From Dyella caseinilytica (GTDB lineage Bacteria > Pseudomonadota > Gammaproteobacteria > Xanthomonadales > Rhodanobacteraceae): 64,000 nt of DNA. The translations under genes were made by a program, and so were the position numbers. Numbering within the stretch: the first letter of the stretch is position 1; every line of letters begins with the position of its first letter. The notes under the pieces were generated by a model that was not told the origin of the DNA, made no database searches, and was given only the letters and a program-made list of their open reading frames with translations. Of this stretch, positions 43,436 to 51,328 are shown piece by piece. Location: the NCBI RefSeq assembly GCF_016865235.1, contig NZ_CP064030.1, positions 3,100,001-3,164,000 of the forward strand. The letters are read 5' to 3'.

Positions 43436-43783
43436 ATGACTCGCGCCTCTCGCACCCCGGTTCTTCGGCAATTGGCCGCTCTGGCGATCGCCCTGGCCAT
43501 GATTGCGCCTTCGATGCCGGTACAGGCTCAGTATTACCGCCGCCCGGGTCCGGGCTGGCATCGCCCACCGCCGCCCCCGCCGCCCCGCTGGGATCGCCGC
43601 CACGGCGGTGGTGGTGGTGGCGCTGGCGTAGCCATCGCTGCAGGCCTGCTTGGCGTCGTGGCGGGTGCCGCGATCGCCAATTCCGCTGCCAGCGCGGCAG
43701 CGCCGCCTCCGGGCGTGGTGTATCAGTACTCGGCGCCGCCTCCGCCCCCGCCGCCGGGCGTGGTCTATTCCCCGGGATATTGA
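43436..43783 (+). CDS. Small exported Pro/Gly-rich protein with glycine-rich membrane segment
   Basis: The 115-residue product has a signal peptide (to about residue 32, VQAQ), a Pro/Arg/His-rich part (PPPPPPPRWDRRH), then Gly run and a small-residue hydrophobic stretch (GVAIAAGLLGVVAGAAIANSAASAA, in two pieces here) like glycine-zipper segments, and a Pro-rich end. Small proteins like this are common in Xanthomonadales and are of unknown function. GAGGGTAAG before the ATG serves as ribosome site. The Spy-like gene follows by 78 bp on the same strand. Confidence 0.7.
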   Translation: MTRASRTPVLRQLAALAIALAMIAPSMPVQAQYYRRPGPGWHRPPPPPPPRWDRRHGGGGGGAGVAIAAGLLGVVAGAAIANSAASAAAPPPGVVYQYSAPPPPPPPGVVYSPGY

Positions 43784-43861
43784 GCATCCCTGCGTGTCCA
43801 GCTACTTCGCGCCCTTGTCGGGCCGTCCTCAGCTTGTACTCATGAACCGGAGCTTCCCATC

Positions 43862-44404
43862 ATGAAAAATCTCATTCGCAAGGCTGCCTTACCTATCGCG
43901 CTGTCGCTTGCCCTGCTCGCTGGCACTGCCGCAGCGCAGAGCACCGCGCCCGCTTCCTCCTCGTCTTCCGCCACCGCACCCGCCGCAAAGAAGTCGCATA
44001 TGCAGCGGCGCATGGATGAAGTGGAACAGCAAATCGACGATCTGCACTCCGAGCTGAACATCACCGACGCCGAGTCGTCCCAGTGGGACGCTTACGCCCA
44101 AGTGATGCGTGACAACGCGCAACGCACCGGTCAGGCGCTAAAGGATCGCCACCAGAAAATGGAAAGCATGAATGCCGATGACTCCATGAAGTCCTACGCG
44201 CAGCTCGCACAGCTCAATGCGGACAACATGCAGAAACTCTCATCCGCCTTCAGCGCGCTATACACCGTGCTTTCGCCCGAACAGAAACAGACAGCCGACG
44301 AACTGTTCAAGAATCGTCCGCCACGTGCGCGTGGTGGCGGCCATGGGACGAAGGGGGGCCAGCCGGCCAGCGCATCGTCGTCGGCTTCGTCATCCGGCAC
44401 CTGA
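43862..44404 (+). CDS. Spy/CpxP-like periplasmic protein
   Basis: The 180-residue protein has a signal peptide (cleavage after AAAQ near residue 26), a Ser/Ala linker and a helical domain with MQRRMDEVEQQIDDLHSELNITD and LYTVLSPEQKQTADEL; the last is the LTxxQ-type motif of Spy/CpxP proteins. Such proteins act as ATP-independent chaperones or as stress sensors in the periplasm. The Ser/Gly-rich tail is not typical. A strong terminator follows. It is likely cotranscribed with the Pro/Gly-rich gene. Confidence 0.8.
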   Translation: MKNLIRKAALPIALSLALLAGTAAAQSTAPASSSSSATAPAAKKSHMQRRMDEVEQQIDDLHSELNITDAESSQWDAYAQVMRDNAQRTGQALKDRHQKMESMNADDSMKSYAQLAQLNADNMQKLSSAFSALYTVLSPEQKQTADELFKNRPPRARGGGHGTKGGQPASASSSASSSGT

Positions 44405-44427
44405 GCGGTACGTTTTAAAAATATACG

Positions 44428-44460
44428 AAAGGCCAGAGGTTTCCATGCCTCTGGCCTTTT
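44428..44460 (+). terminator. Rho-independent terminator after Spy-like gene
   Basis: A stem AAGGCCAGAGG/CCTCTGGCCTT (about 44429-44439 with 44448-44458), an 8-nt loop and a short T run follow the stop by 25 bp. Confidence 0.9.
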
Positions 44461-44574
44461 GCTTGTTTGCTTACCGCAAGAGGCGGCTTGTTCAACGCCG
44501 AATCAAGACGCAAGCCCTGTTAATCACGGGTCAGCACAGGGCACAATCCACGCAGGTAATGATGGAGGGTGACC

Positions 44575-45435
44575 ATGGCGACCGAAGGCAACGTCGTGCT
44601 TGCCGATGGCAGGAACATGACCTTTGCCCAGTACGGTTCGCCTGATGGCCACCCCGTACTCTATTTCCATGGCACTCCATCATCACGGCTGGAGCCGCTG
44701 CTGATCGGCGACGATACGTTCGTGCGGCTGGGGCTACGCATCATCGCGCCAGACCGTCCCGGCATGGGCCGCTCCAGTTTCCAGCCGCATCGCAGCTTTA
44801 CTCACTGGCCGGTCGATGCGATCGCGTTGGCTGATGCATTGGGCCTGGGCAAGTTCTCCGTGCTGGGCAATTCCGGCGGTGGCGTCTATGCCGCGGCATG
44901 CGCTGCGCGCATCCCCGAGCGCCTGCACAGCGCCGTCATCGTGTCAGGCGCATGGCGCATGGACCAATCCCAGGTCCTTGCCCACCTACACTTCATGACG
45001 CGCCTCGCATGGCGCCTGGCCAAGCATGCACCGATGCTGCTGGGGCTACTGCTGCGAAGCATGGCGGCCAGCGCTGGCAAGGATCTGACGCAGATGAAAA
45101 GTATCCTGCCCCAACCCGATTACGACGCTTTCGAATACCCGGGACGCTACGAAGCTTTTGGCTACATGTTTCGCGAAGCGCTGCGCCAGGGAACACGGGG
45201 AGCTGCATGGGATATGCGCCTGTACGTGCACCCACTCGGCGTCCGCCTGCAGGATATCCAGATGCCGTTGCATGTGTTCCATGGCGAGAAGGACGCCAAC
45301 GTCCCGATGGCACTGGTACGCGAAACACTCATCGCGATACCGACGGCCAAACTCACCACCTACCCGCATGAGGCGCATCTTTCGACCCTGTGCAACCGGT
45401 TTGACGACATCGCCCAGGCATTGCTTGAAGGCTGA
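44575..45435 (+). CDS. Alpha/beta-fold hydrolase
   Basis: The 286-residue protein shows the oxyanion motif YFHGTPSSRLEP, the nucleophile elbow LGNSGGGVYAAA with its Ser, an acid in FHGEKDANVP and a His in PHEAHLSTL near the C-terminus, so the Ser-Asp-His triad looks complete. There is no signal peptide. Its role is unknown; esterase or peptidase-like (proline iminopeptidase group) are candidates. The ATG at 44575 is preceded by GGAGGG; a GTG two codons earlier is possible. Confidence 0.85.
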   Translation: MATEGNVVLADGRNMTFAQYGSPDGHPVLYFHGTPSSRLEPLLIGDDTFVRLGLRIIAPDRPGMGRSSFQPHRSFTHWPVDAIALADALGLGKFSVLGNSGGGVYAAACAARIPERLHSAVIVSGAWRMDQSQVLAHLHFMTRLAWRLAKHAPMLLGLLLRSMAASAGKDLTQMKSILPQPDYDAFEYPGRYEAFGYMFREALRQGTRGAAWDMRLYVHPLGVRLQDIQMPLHVFHGEKDANVPMALVRETLIAIPTAKLTTYPHEAHLSTLCNRFDDIAQALLEG

Positions 45436-45572
45436 GCAAGGCTGCCACGCCAGCTATCGGTACCACCCTCTATCCAGGCGCCAAACACCGGAATAAGCTG
45501 GAGCCGCCCGGTTCCCCATCACCTGCCGGGCAACGACATCGACATCAACACGCTCGTCCGGGAGGAAGAACT

Positions 45573-45974
45573 ATGGCTTTCTCTGCAGGTGCATCTCGTG
45601 ACGTCATGGTCAACATCAACGTCACACCGCTCGTCGACGTATTGCTGGTACTGCTGATCATTTTCATGATCACTTCGCCCATCGTGATGCACAAGGCAGC
45701 GATGGATCTTCCACAAGCCTCGCAGAAATCCGCGCCGGATCCTACTAAGCCCATCCATCTGGCCATTCATTCGGATGGCCAGATGTATTGGAATGATGCG
45801 CTGATCACCGAACGACAACTGGACACCCAACTTGGCATCATGTCTGCACAGGCTACGCAACCTGCCCTGCAGATAGATGCTTCCGACGATGTGGCCTATG
45901 ACACAGTCGCCCGCGTGCTGTCCAAAGCCAAAGCGCATGGTGTCTCCCGTATCGACATGCTGGGTACGCGTTAA
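45573..45974 (+). CDS. exbD: ExbD/TolR-family biopolymer transport protein (orphan)
   Basis: The 133-residue protein has one membrane segment at about 20-40 (VTPLVDVLLVLLIIFMITSPI), with the essential Asp of ExbD/TolR at the start, and a periplasmic C-terminal domain (HLAIHSDGQMYWND, LQIDASDDVAYDTVARVL). ExbD pairs with ExbB to energise TonB receptors. Here neither exbB nor tonB is adjacent, so it must work with a complex encoded elsewhere. GGAGGAAGAA precedes the ATG and a terminator follows. Confidence 0.9.
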   Translation: MAFSAGASRDVMVNINVTPLVDVLLVLLIIFMITSPIVMHKAAMDLPQASQKSAPDPTKPIHLAIHSDGQMYWNDALITERQLDTQLGIMSAQATQPALQIDASDDVAYDTVARVLSKAKAHGVSRIDMLGTR

Positions 45975-45990
45975 GCTGGTCAAATGACTG

Positions 45991-46016
45991 GAGCGCCCCG
46001 CATGGGGCGCTCTTTT
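45991..46016 (+). terminator. Rho-independent terminator after exbD
   Basis: A 9-bp stem GAGCGCCCC/GGGGCGCTC (45991-45999 with 46004-46012), GCAT loop and TTTT tail. It overlaps the 3' end of the convergent methyltransferase gene. Confidence 0.9.
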
Positions 46017-46608
46017 ATCTGCCAGACCTGCGAACGATCAGCCGATGAACAGGCTTTCCTGACGACAGGTTGATCTCTTCCTTGTCGTACAGCATGTCGT
46101 TGCCCACACAAGCGTCGCGCACCAGCGACGGATTGAACGAGGCATACAACCGTTGATGCTTGTCGCGCTGCGACGCGCCTTCGGTGACTCGCCAGCTTAG
46201 GTAAAGGATGCCACCGGGTTCAAGGATACCGAGCAGGCGCTGCACCGCCGGCGCAATCTGGTCGGGTTCCAGATGCATGATGACGGTCTCGCACAGCACA
46301 TTGCGAAAGTGCGCCGGTGGCACGCCATCCAGCTCCGGCAATACTGCCCGCACGAAGCGCAACTGCGGATGGCGAGCCCGTGCTTGCACCAGCAACCCTT
46401 CCGATGCGTCGTAACCAATAGTCTCAAAGCCATGAGAGTGCAACCAGGCTGCATCCCGGCCAGAGCCACAACCGATATCAGCTGTGAGACCTGGCGAAAA
46501 ATAGCGAGTCAGCCACGCATACATATCCTCGGGCGGTGGCTGCCGCTCCCACTCGTCCGCAAAACCGCCTGATTCGTTGTCGTAGGCGCGAAGCGTCTCT
46601 TTGTCCAT
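46015..46608 (-). CDS. Class I SAM-dependent methyltransferase
   Basis: The 197-residue protein carries SAM motif I TADIGCGSGRDAAWL near residue 39, motif II FETIGYDASEG, and LEPGGILYLSWRV as motif IV. No substrate domain beyond the core is present. Small stand-alone methyltransferases of this type modify small molecules; the target is unknown. The ATG at 46608 has GGAG 5 bp upstream; a GTG two codons before is less likely. The divergent 2OG oxygenase gene starts about 130 bp away. Confidence 0.87.
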   Translation of the reverse strand: MDKETLRAYDNESGGFADEWERQPPPEDMYAWLTRYFSPGLTADIGCGSGRDAAWLHSHGFETIGYDASEGLLVQARARHPQLRFVRAVLPELDGVPPAHFRNVLCETVIMHLEPDQIAPAVQRLLGILEPGGILYLSWRVTEGASQRDKHQRLYASFNPSLVRDACVGNDMLYDKEEINLSSGKPVHRLIVRRSGR

Positions 46609-46728
46609 AAACACTCCACGTGACGTGCGGATCGAAGCGGGGGCTAAAGACTAGCGTCTGAGCCCACTACAAGCCAATGCCCGCAAATGGCCACCTCTCG
46701 CCCCATGCGCTGGCCCAATCCAAGCTCC

Positions 46729-46734
46729 TATAAT
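46729..46734 (+). promoter_or_regulatory. TATAAT hexamer 6 bp before a start codon
   Basis: A perfect -10 hexamer ends 6 bp before the ATG at 46741, so transcription could begin at or next to the start codon, giving a leaderless mRNA. No good -35 box is seen and no ribosome site precedes the ATG. Confidence 0.45.
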
Positions 46735-46740
46735 CACGCC

Positions 46741-47475
46741 ATGCCTACGTCGCTCAACTCGCCTACCCCTTCGCTGTTCGACGCCGTACAACGTGACGGC
46801 TTCTGCTTCGTCACTGCAGACACCATGCAGCCACTGCTGCAATCTGCCGGTGGTTTGTCCGACTGGACACACTTTGCGGAAAGTTGGAACCGGCTTGGGC
46901 CCGATCCGTATCTTGCCGCAAAAGGTCGCTTCCGCCGTAGGCGGCACGCCACGTTCACCGCACGCGCGAACGGCACCATCGAACTCGCCCCGCATCAGCC
47001 GCACTTTCAATCGCTGCAATACAACGCGCTACAAGGCGATATCGAACGCTGGTTTGAGCCGATCGAACCTGCGATGGCAAACGGAGCCAGCCTTCGCACC
47101 ATCCTCACGTTCTGCAACGGCTTCTTCAGCTCGTTGGCGTTCGGCATATCACAGTGGCATGTGGAAGTGCACCAATTCCGCATCGAAGCCAACACTGGCG
47201 AAGCTGGTGAACCTACACCAGAAGGCAGTCATCGGGACGGCGTGGATTTTGTTCTGGTGTTGCTGGTGGACCGGCACAACATCGCCAGCGGCACAACGTC
47301 CATCCATGCCCCGGATGGAAAACCCTTGGGCGATTTCACCTTGACGCGCCCGCTGGATTCGGCGTTGATCCACGATCCACGCGTGTTTCACGGGGTAACG
47401 GCGGTGACGCCGCTAGCTGCAGGCGAAGAGGCGCATCGGGATGTGCTGGTGGTGACATTTCGGGCGAAGCCGTAA
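46741..47475 (+). CDS. 2OG-Fe dioxygenase family protein (PF10014 type)
   Basis: The 244-residue protein has WHVEVHQFRIEA, the iron-site motif EGSHRDGVDFVLVLLV (His and Asp), DPRVFHGVTAV with a second His and a late Arg in AHRDVLVVTF, the pattern of the 2OG-Fe dioxygenase family that includes enzymes oxidising free amino acids such as isoleucine. The substrate here is unknown. I begin at the ATG at 46741 because the longer frame from 46687 covers the -10 region. No ribosome site is visible, consistent with a leaderless start. Confidence 0.85.
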   Translation: MPTSLNSPTPSLFDAVQRDGFCFVTADTMQPLLQSAGGLSDWTHFAESWNRLGPDPYLAAKGRFRRRRHATFTARANGTIELAPHQPHFQSLQYNALQGDIERWFEPIEPAMANGASLRTILTFCNGFFSSLAFGISQWHVEVHQFRIEANTGEAGEPTPEGSHRDGVDFVLVLLVDRHNIASGTTSIHAPDGKPLGDFTLTRPLDSALIHDPRVFHGVTAVTPLAAGEEAHRDVLVVTFRAKP

Positions 47476-47641
47476 GCCTTGAAGCGACGTGATTCCATGC
47501 TGGGAATAAAAAGATCCGGGTTCCGCTGACCCAGCCTTCGCGTCCGGCAGGTCACCCCAAATCACTAAAGATTTCGACAGCGCCGCCTCATGGCCAATGG
47601 TCTCCTACGTCTACCCACCGGGTCACCAAAGAGACAACACC

Positions 47642-47785
47642 ATGAACCAGAAAACCTGTGCAGCCTGTGACTACCCCCTCGACGAAAATGCCATCCAGGT
47701 CAAGGTCGGTAACCGCACTGTGGAAGTGTGCTGTGAAGAATGCGCGCAGAAATTGCGTGAAGCCAGCAAGGAGCAGGCGCCATGA
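47642..47785 (+). CDS. Small Cys-rich putative zinc-binding protein (47 aa)
   Basis: The 47-residue protein has Cys6, Cys9 and Cys30, Cys31, Cys34 in CAAC and CCEEC, the spacing of a zinc ribbon or TRASH-like metal site: two Cys pairs 20 residues apart around a beta hairpin (AIQVKVGNRTVEV). The AAAGAGA upstream of the ATG is a possible ribosome site. Its stop codon overlaps the ATG of the following alpha/beta hydrolase by 4 bp, so the two are translationally coupled. I do not know a characterised relative. Confidence 0.75.
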   Translation: MNQKTCAACDYPLDENAIQVKVGNRTVEVCCEECAQKLREASKEQAP

Positions 47786-48654
47786 ACAGCAAAGACTTTT
47801 TCAGTCATCAACACAAGGCCGAAACGCCGTCCGGCACGATCAACTATGTTGAATACGGCAAAGGTCCGGTCGCCCTGTTCGTACATGGCGTGCTGCTCAA
47901 CAGCTATCTGTGGCGTCATCAACTCACGCAGCTCGGAGAAATTCGTCGCTGTATCGCCGTTGATCTGCTAGCCCATGGCGATACGGAGATCGCCGCCGGG
48001 CAGGATGTGTCGGTCACGGCCAATGCGCACATGCTGGCCCAATTCCTGGATGCATTGAAGATCGACAAAGTAGACCTTGTCGGCAATGACAGTGGAGGAG
48101 GCATCTGCCAGATCTTTGCGGCGCTTTACCCGGAACGAATTCGCAGCCTCACGCTGACCAATTGCGATACGCACGACAACTGGCCACCCGAACCGTTCAA
48201 GCCATTTGTTGCCATGGTCGCCGCAGGTGGCCTGCCGGATACCTTGAAAACCATGCTGGCCGACAAATCGGTTTATCGTTCGCCACAAGCACTGGGGCCA
48301 GCTTACGAGCACCCGGAAGCGGTTACCGACGACACCATCGAAACCTATCTTCGCCCCTTCCTGCGCTCACCCAAGCGGACTCACGATATCGAGCGCTTCG
48401 TCAATGCGTTCGACTGCCGTCATACCGTCCAGATCGAAGACCAGCTCAAGCGCCTGCAAGCCCCGACGTTGGTCGCCTGGGCGACGGACGATATTTATTT
48501 TGATGTGAAATGGTCGCACTGGTTGCAAAAGACCATACCGGGCACAAAGAAGCGTCTCGAATTCAATGCCGCGCGCATCTTCTTTCCGGAAGAGCGACCG
48601 GAAGATTTCAACAAGGAACTTAAAGCACATTGGACCGCCAGCGCAGCGGCCTGA
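47782..48654 (+). CDS. Alpha/beta hydrolase with Asp nucleophile motif (haloalkane dehalogenase/epoxide hydrolase-like)
   Basis: The 290-residue protein has FVHGVLLNSYLW (oxyanion site) and a nucleophile elbow GNDSGG, placing Asp103 where serine hydrolases have Ser, as in haloalkane dehalogenases and epoxide hydrolases. The usual C-terminal catalytic His is not at its place: the segment AARIFFPEERPEDF has Ile266 there. The enzyme may be a variant or inactive. It is coupled to the upstream 47-aa Cys-rich protein. No signal peptide. The reaction is not assigned. Confidence 0.82.
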   Translation: MNSKDFFSHQHKAETPSGTINYVEYGKGPVALFVHGVLLNSYLWRHQLTQLGEIRRCIAVDLLAHGDTEIAAGQDVSVTANAHMLAQFLDALKIDKVDLVGNDSGGGICQIFAALYPERIRSLTLTNCDTHDNWPPEPFKPFVAMVAAGGLPDTLKTMLADKSVYRSPQALGPAYEHPEAVTDDTIETYLRPFLRSPKRTHDIERFVNAFDCRHTVQIEDQLKRLQAPTLVAWATDDIYFDVKWSHWLQKTIPGTKKRLEFNAARIFFPEERPEDFNKELKAHWTASAAA

Positions 48655-48664
48655 AAGCCCAGTT

Positions 48665-48697
48665 TGGGTTACCCCGGACTTGATCCGGGGTAACCCA
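48665..48697. terminator. Bidirectional hairpin between convergent genes
   Basis: Perfect 14-bp arms TGGGTTACCCCGGA (48665-48678) and complement (48684-48697) with a 5-nt loop. Another TTGGGTTA/TAACCCAA pair flanks it at 48716-48739. It sits between the hydrolase and permease gene ends. Confidence 0.7.
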
Positions 48698-48730
48698 ACA
48701 TTTCGCGGTGTTTTGTTGGGTTAGGCAGAA

Positions 48731-50323
48731 CTAACCCAAACTGCCCTCACCTTCACGGCGAGAAAGGGACAGCACTGCGAGCACGAGTGCCAACACCAGA
48801 TAAGCACCGGCAAATTGCAGCGCAATCGCGCGCGAGGTCGGATCGAGTGCCCATGGCAGATACAGACTCCCACCCGGCACTACAGAGTGAATCACACCGA
48901 ATAACGTCAAGACGCCGCCAAGCACTAAAATGCATGCTGAGCGCAACGGTTTTCCGTCAATCATCGCGACGACGAAACTGGCCCAGATCATCGATGTGAT
49001 GATGAAGCCGTTCCCGAGCACATTGATCACCGCCAGCTCGGAAATACCTTGCGACGCGTCGTTGTAAAGCGCAATGAAATGTTCGTGCGGCACATAGTTG
49101 GGATCACCGAGTTTGATCACTACCATGTCCGCAATGGCGGGAAAAAAGCTGAAAACCACCGCTCCGGCATAACGCGTTGGTGTCGCCTCGAACGCCTGGG
49201 TGGTGATGCTGATGGCGACAAAGATCAGGATGGGGGCTAGCACCGCGAGTGGCAACATTTCCACCAGATTGGACAGATAGCCGAGCATGCCGCCAAGTCC
49301 GACCACGAGTCCCGTGATGAGCACATAGCCCGTGCGGGCGCCCATCGCGCGGTAAGCAGGCTGACCGATGTAGGGCGTGGTTTGCGCAACGCCACCACAG
49401 AAACCGGCAACCAGCGTTGCTAGCGCTTCCACCAGCAGAATATCGCGCGTGTTGTAGTCATCACCCGCGGCGCGTGCGCTTTCTGTGACGTTGATACCGC
49501 CGACCACCATCAGCAAGCCGAACGGCAGAATCAATGGCAGATACGGAATCGTAAGCGGCAGGCCATGCACCCACTGCAAGGTCGGCCACGGCAGAGCGAA
49601 ACGCCACTGCCAGGCAGCCATGGCGTGATAGCCATGCCCCAACCAACCTATTCGGCCAAGTACTTCGTACAACAGCAAGCCAATCACGAACGCCACCAAC
49701 ACACCGGGCAGATTCCACGGCATGCGGCCGCGGGCCACCAAGGCATAGAGCACGACACCCAGCCCCGCAAAGCCCACCAACGGCACCTTCATAATTTCCA
49801 GCAACGGCAGAAAGCCCATCAATACCAGCGCGATGCCCGCGATAGACCCAAGCAAACCCGCGCGTGGTACATGCCGCTGCACCATCGGCCCGAAGAACGA
49901 CAACACGGTTTTGAGAATACCCATCACCACCAGTGATGCCATGCCAAGTTGCCAGGTAGCTATCGCTGCAGCGTGTTCATCCATGCCGGCTTGCTTGTAG
50001 CTCAGGAAGGCCGGCCCAAGCACCAGCAACGCCATGCCGATGCTGGTCGGCGCATCGACGCCGAGCGGCATCGCCGTGGTATCAACGTTGCCTGTGCGCT
50101 TTGCGACGCGACGCGCCATGAAGAAATAAGCAAGGTTGCCCAGCAACACGCCAAGCGTAGTGCCAGGGAGCATGCGGGTGTAAATCAAATCGGCCGGGAA
50201 ACCGAAAATGCCGATCAACGCCGTGGCGAGAAAGGCCATCACAGACAGGTTGTCTACCAACAGCCCGAGGAAACCGTTGAAGTCGCTGCTTACGAAGATC
50301 GGGGCTTTGCTTGGTGTGTTCAC
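48731..50323 (-). CDS. NCS2/AzgA-like permease
   Basis: The 530-residue protein has about 12-14 membrane segments. SDFNGFLGLLVDNLSVMAFLATALIGIFGFP at the N-terminus and PYIGQPAYRAMGARTGYVLITGLVVGLGG are typical of the NCS2 (nucleobase/ascorbate) superfamily, close to uracil/xanthine permeases of unassigned substrate. It probably imports a nucleobase or related compound with protons. The start is a GTG at 50323. No purine catabolism genes are nearby. Confidence 0.85.
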   Translation of the reverse strand: MNTPSKAPIFVSSDFNGFLGLLVDNLSVMAFLATALIGIFGFPADLIYTRMLPGTTLGVLLGNLAYFFMARRVAKRTGNVDTTAMPLGVDAPTSIGMALLVLGPAFLSYKQAGMDEHAAAIATWQLGMASLVVMGILKTVLSFFGPMVQRHVPRAGLLGSIAGIALVLMGFLPLLEIMKVPLVGFAGLGVVLYALVARGRMPWNLPGVLVAFVIGLLLYEVLGRIGWLGHGYHAMAAWQWRFALPWPTLQWVHGLPLTIPYLPLILPFGLLMVVGGINVTESARAAGDDYNTRDILLVEALATLVAGFCGGVAQTTPYIGQPAYRAMGARTGYVLITGLVVGLGGMLGYLSNLVEMLPLAVLAPILIFVAISITTQAFEATPTRYAGAVVFSFFPAIADMVVIKLGDPNYVPHEHFIALYNDASQGISELAVINVLGNGFIITSMIWASFVVAMIDGKPLRSACILVLGGVLTLFGVIHSVVPGGSLYLPWALDPTSRAIALQFAGAYLVLALVLAVLSLSRREGEGSLG

Positions 50324-50432
50324 GCAAGTCTCTATGAGTTGTGCGAGATAACAATGATCGCTGCAACGCGTGGAATGACAGCAAGGCTAGACCTGACTTT
50401 CACACCTGATACGTGATGCGACAAACGGCAAA

Positions 50433-50885
50433 TCAAAACGACACATCCGCGGGCTGCGTCACCCGCAACACCGACTGATCTCCGGTGCGCTGCTTCCACG
50501 CCGCGCGGATCGCCTCGATCTTGCTGCGGTTTTCAGGCGTATCGGGATAATCGATCACCAGCAACTTGGAATGCAGGCGTTCCGGCTGCGTCTCCTGCTT
50601 CCCCTGCCATTGCCCATATACGTCGATCACACTCAGGCCATCGGGAAAGCGCGGCGTGACCTCTTTGTCGAGGAAAGCGCGCCACTGGGATTCGCTGATG
50701 CCTTGGCTGGGCTGGTCGGCAGGTCCGAGACCGAAATACAGCCGGGTATCTACCCATCCCTGGGTTTGCCCAGGATGCGCCGTGTCGCCTTGCAAGGTCG
50801 CAGAAGCCGATGGCGAGGAAGTAGTCGCACAGGAAGCCAACTGCAAGGAAAGCAACGCTATGAGCAGCGCAAGACGGATCTTCAT
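50433..50885 (-). CDS. DUF3574 lipoprotein
   Basis: The 150-residue product begins with a lipoprotein signal (MKIRLALLIALLSLQLASC) and has the DUF3574 pattern WVDTRLYFGLGPADQP, EVTPRFPDGLSVIDVYGQW and ERLHSKLLVIDYPDTPENRSKIEAIRAAWKQR. Function is unknown; many genomes encode one near transporters. The ATG at 50885 was chosen so that the lipobox is N-terminal; the longer frame to 51143 would bury it. Confidence 0.87.
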   Translation of the reverse strand: MKIRLALLIALLSLQLASCATTSSPSASATLQGDTAHPGQTQGWVDTRLYFGLGPADQPSQGISESQWRAFLDKEVTPRFPDGLSVIDVYGQWQGKQETQPERLHSKLLVIDYPDTPENRSKIEAIRAAWKQRTGDQSVLRVTQPADVSF

Positions 50886-51328
50886 GAATTCCCCTGTGTC
50901 GATGAGCTGGATCTTTAATTTGGATGTCCAGACGGATAGACCGGGACATGGCTCCGAGTATTCACGACAGCACGCCCACCCTGCAAACCCATCGCAATAT
51001 GTTGCGAAAGCACAATCCGTATGGAAGTCCTTGAAACGGTGCCCCCTTGCCGAAAAAGTCCCGCAGACCCAATTTATCCCAAGGTTTTCCATTGTGTTAC
51101 TTGGAAAGTCCGACAAGGAATAAGGCCCCATCGCCAGTTCCAACTGGACAACGCCGTGTCAATACGATAAACAAAATGTGACATCGCAGCATGAGGGAGG
51201 AAGCCGCTTAGCCGTCTGTATGGCTAGCGCTTCGGGCGATGCCCTTGCAATAAGCATTCAAACAGGGCGCTGGCGACAGCCAAGGCTCACGATGTTTTTG
51301 GCAGACACTCTTTGGGGATAGATCAGGC
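50886..51328. other. Upstream region of the TonB receptor gene
   Basis: 443 bp without a gene. It separates the divergent DUF3574 and TonB receptor genes. No Fur-box-like 19-bp palindrome is apparent by eye, so iron control of this receptor is not supported. Confidence 0.45.
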
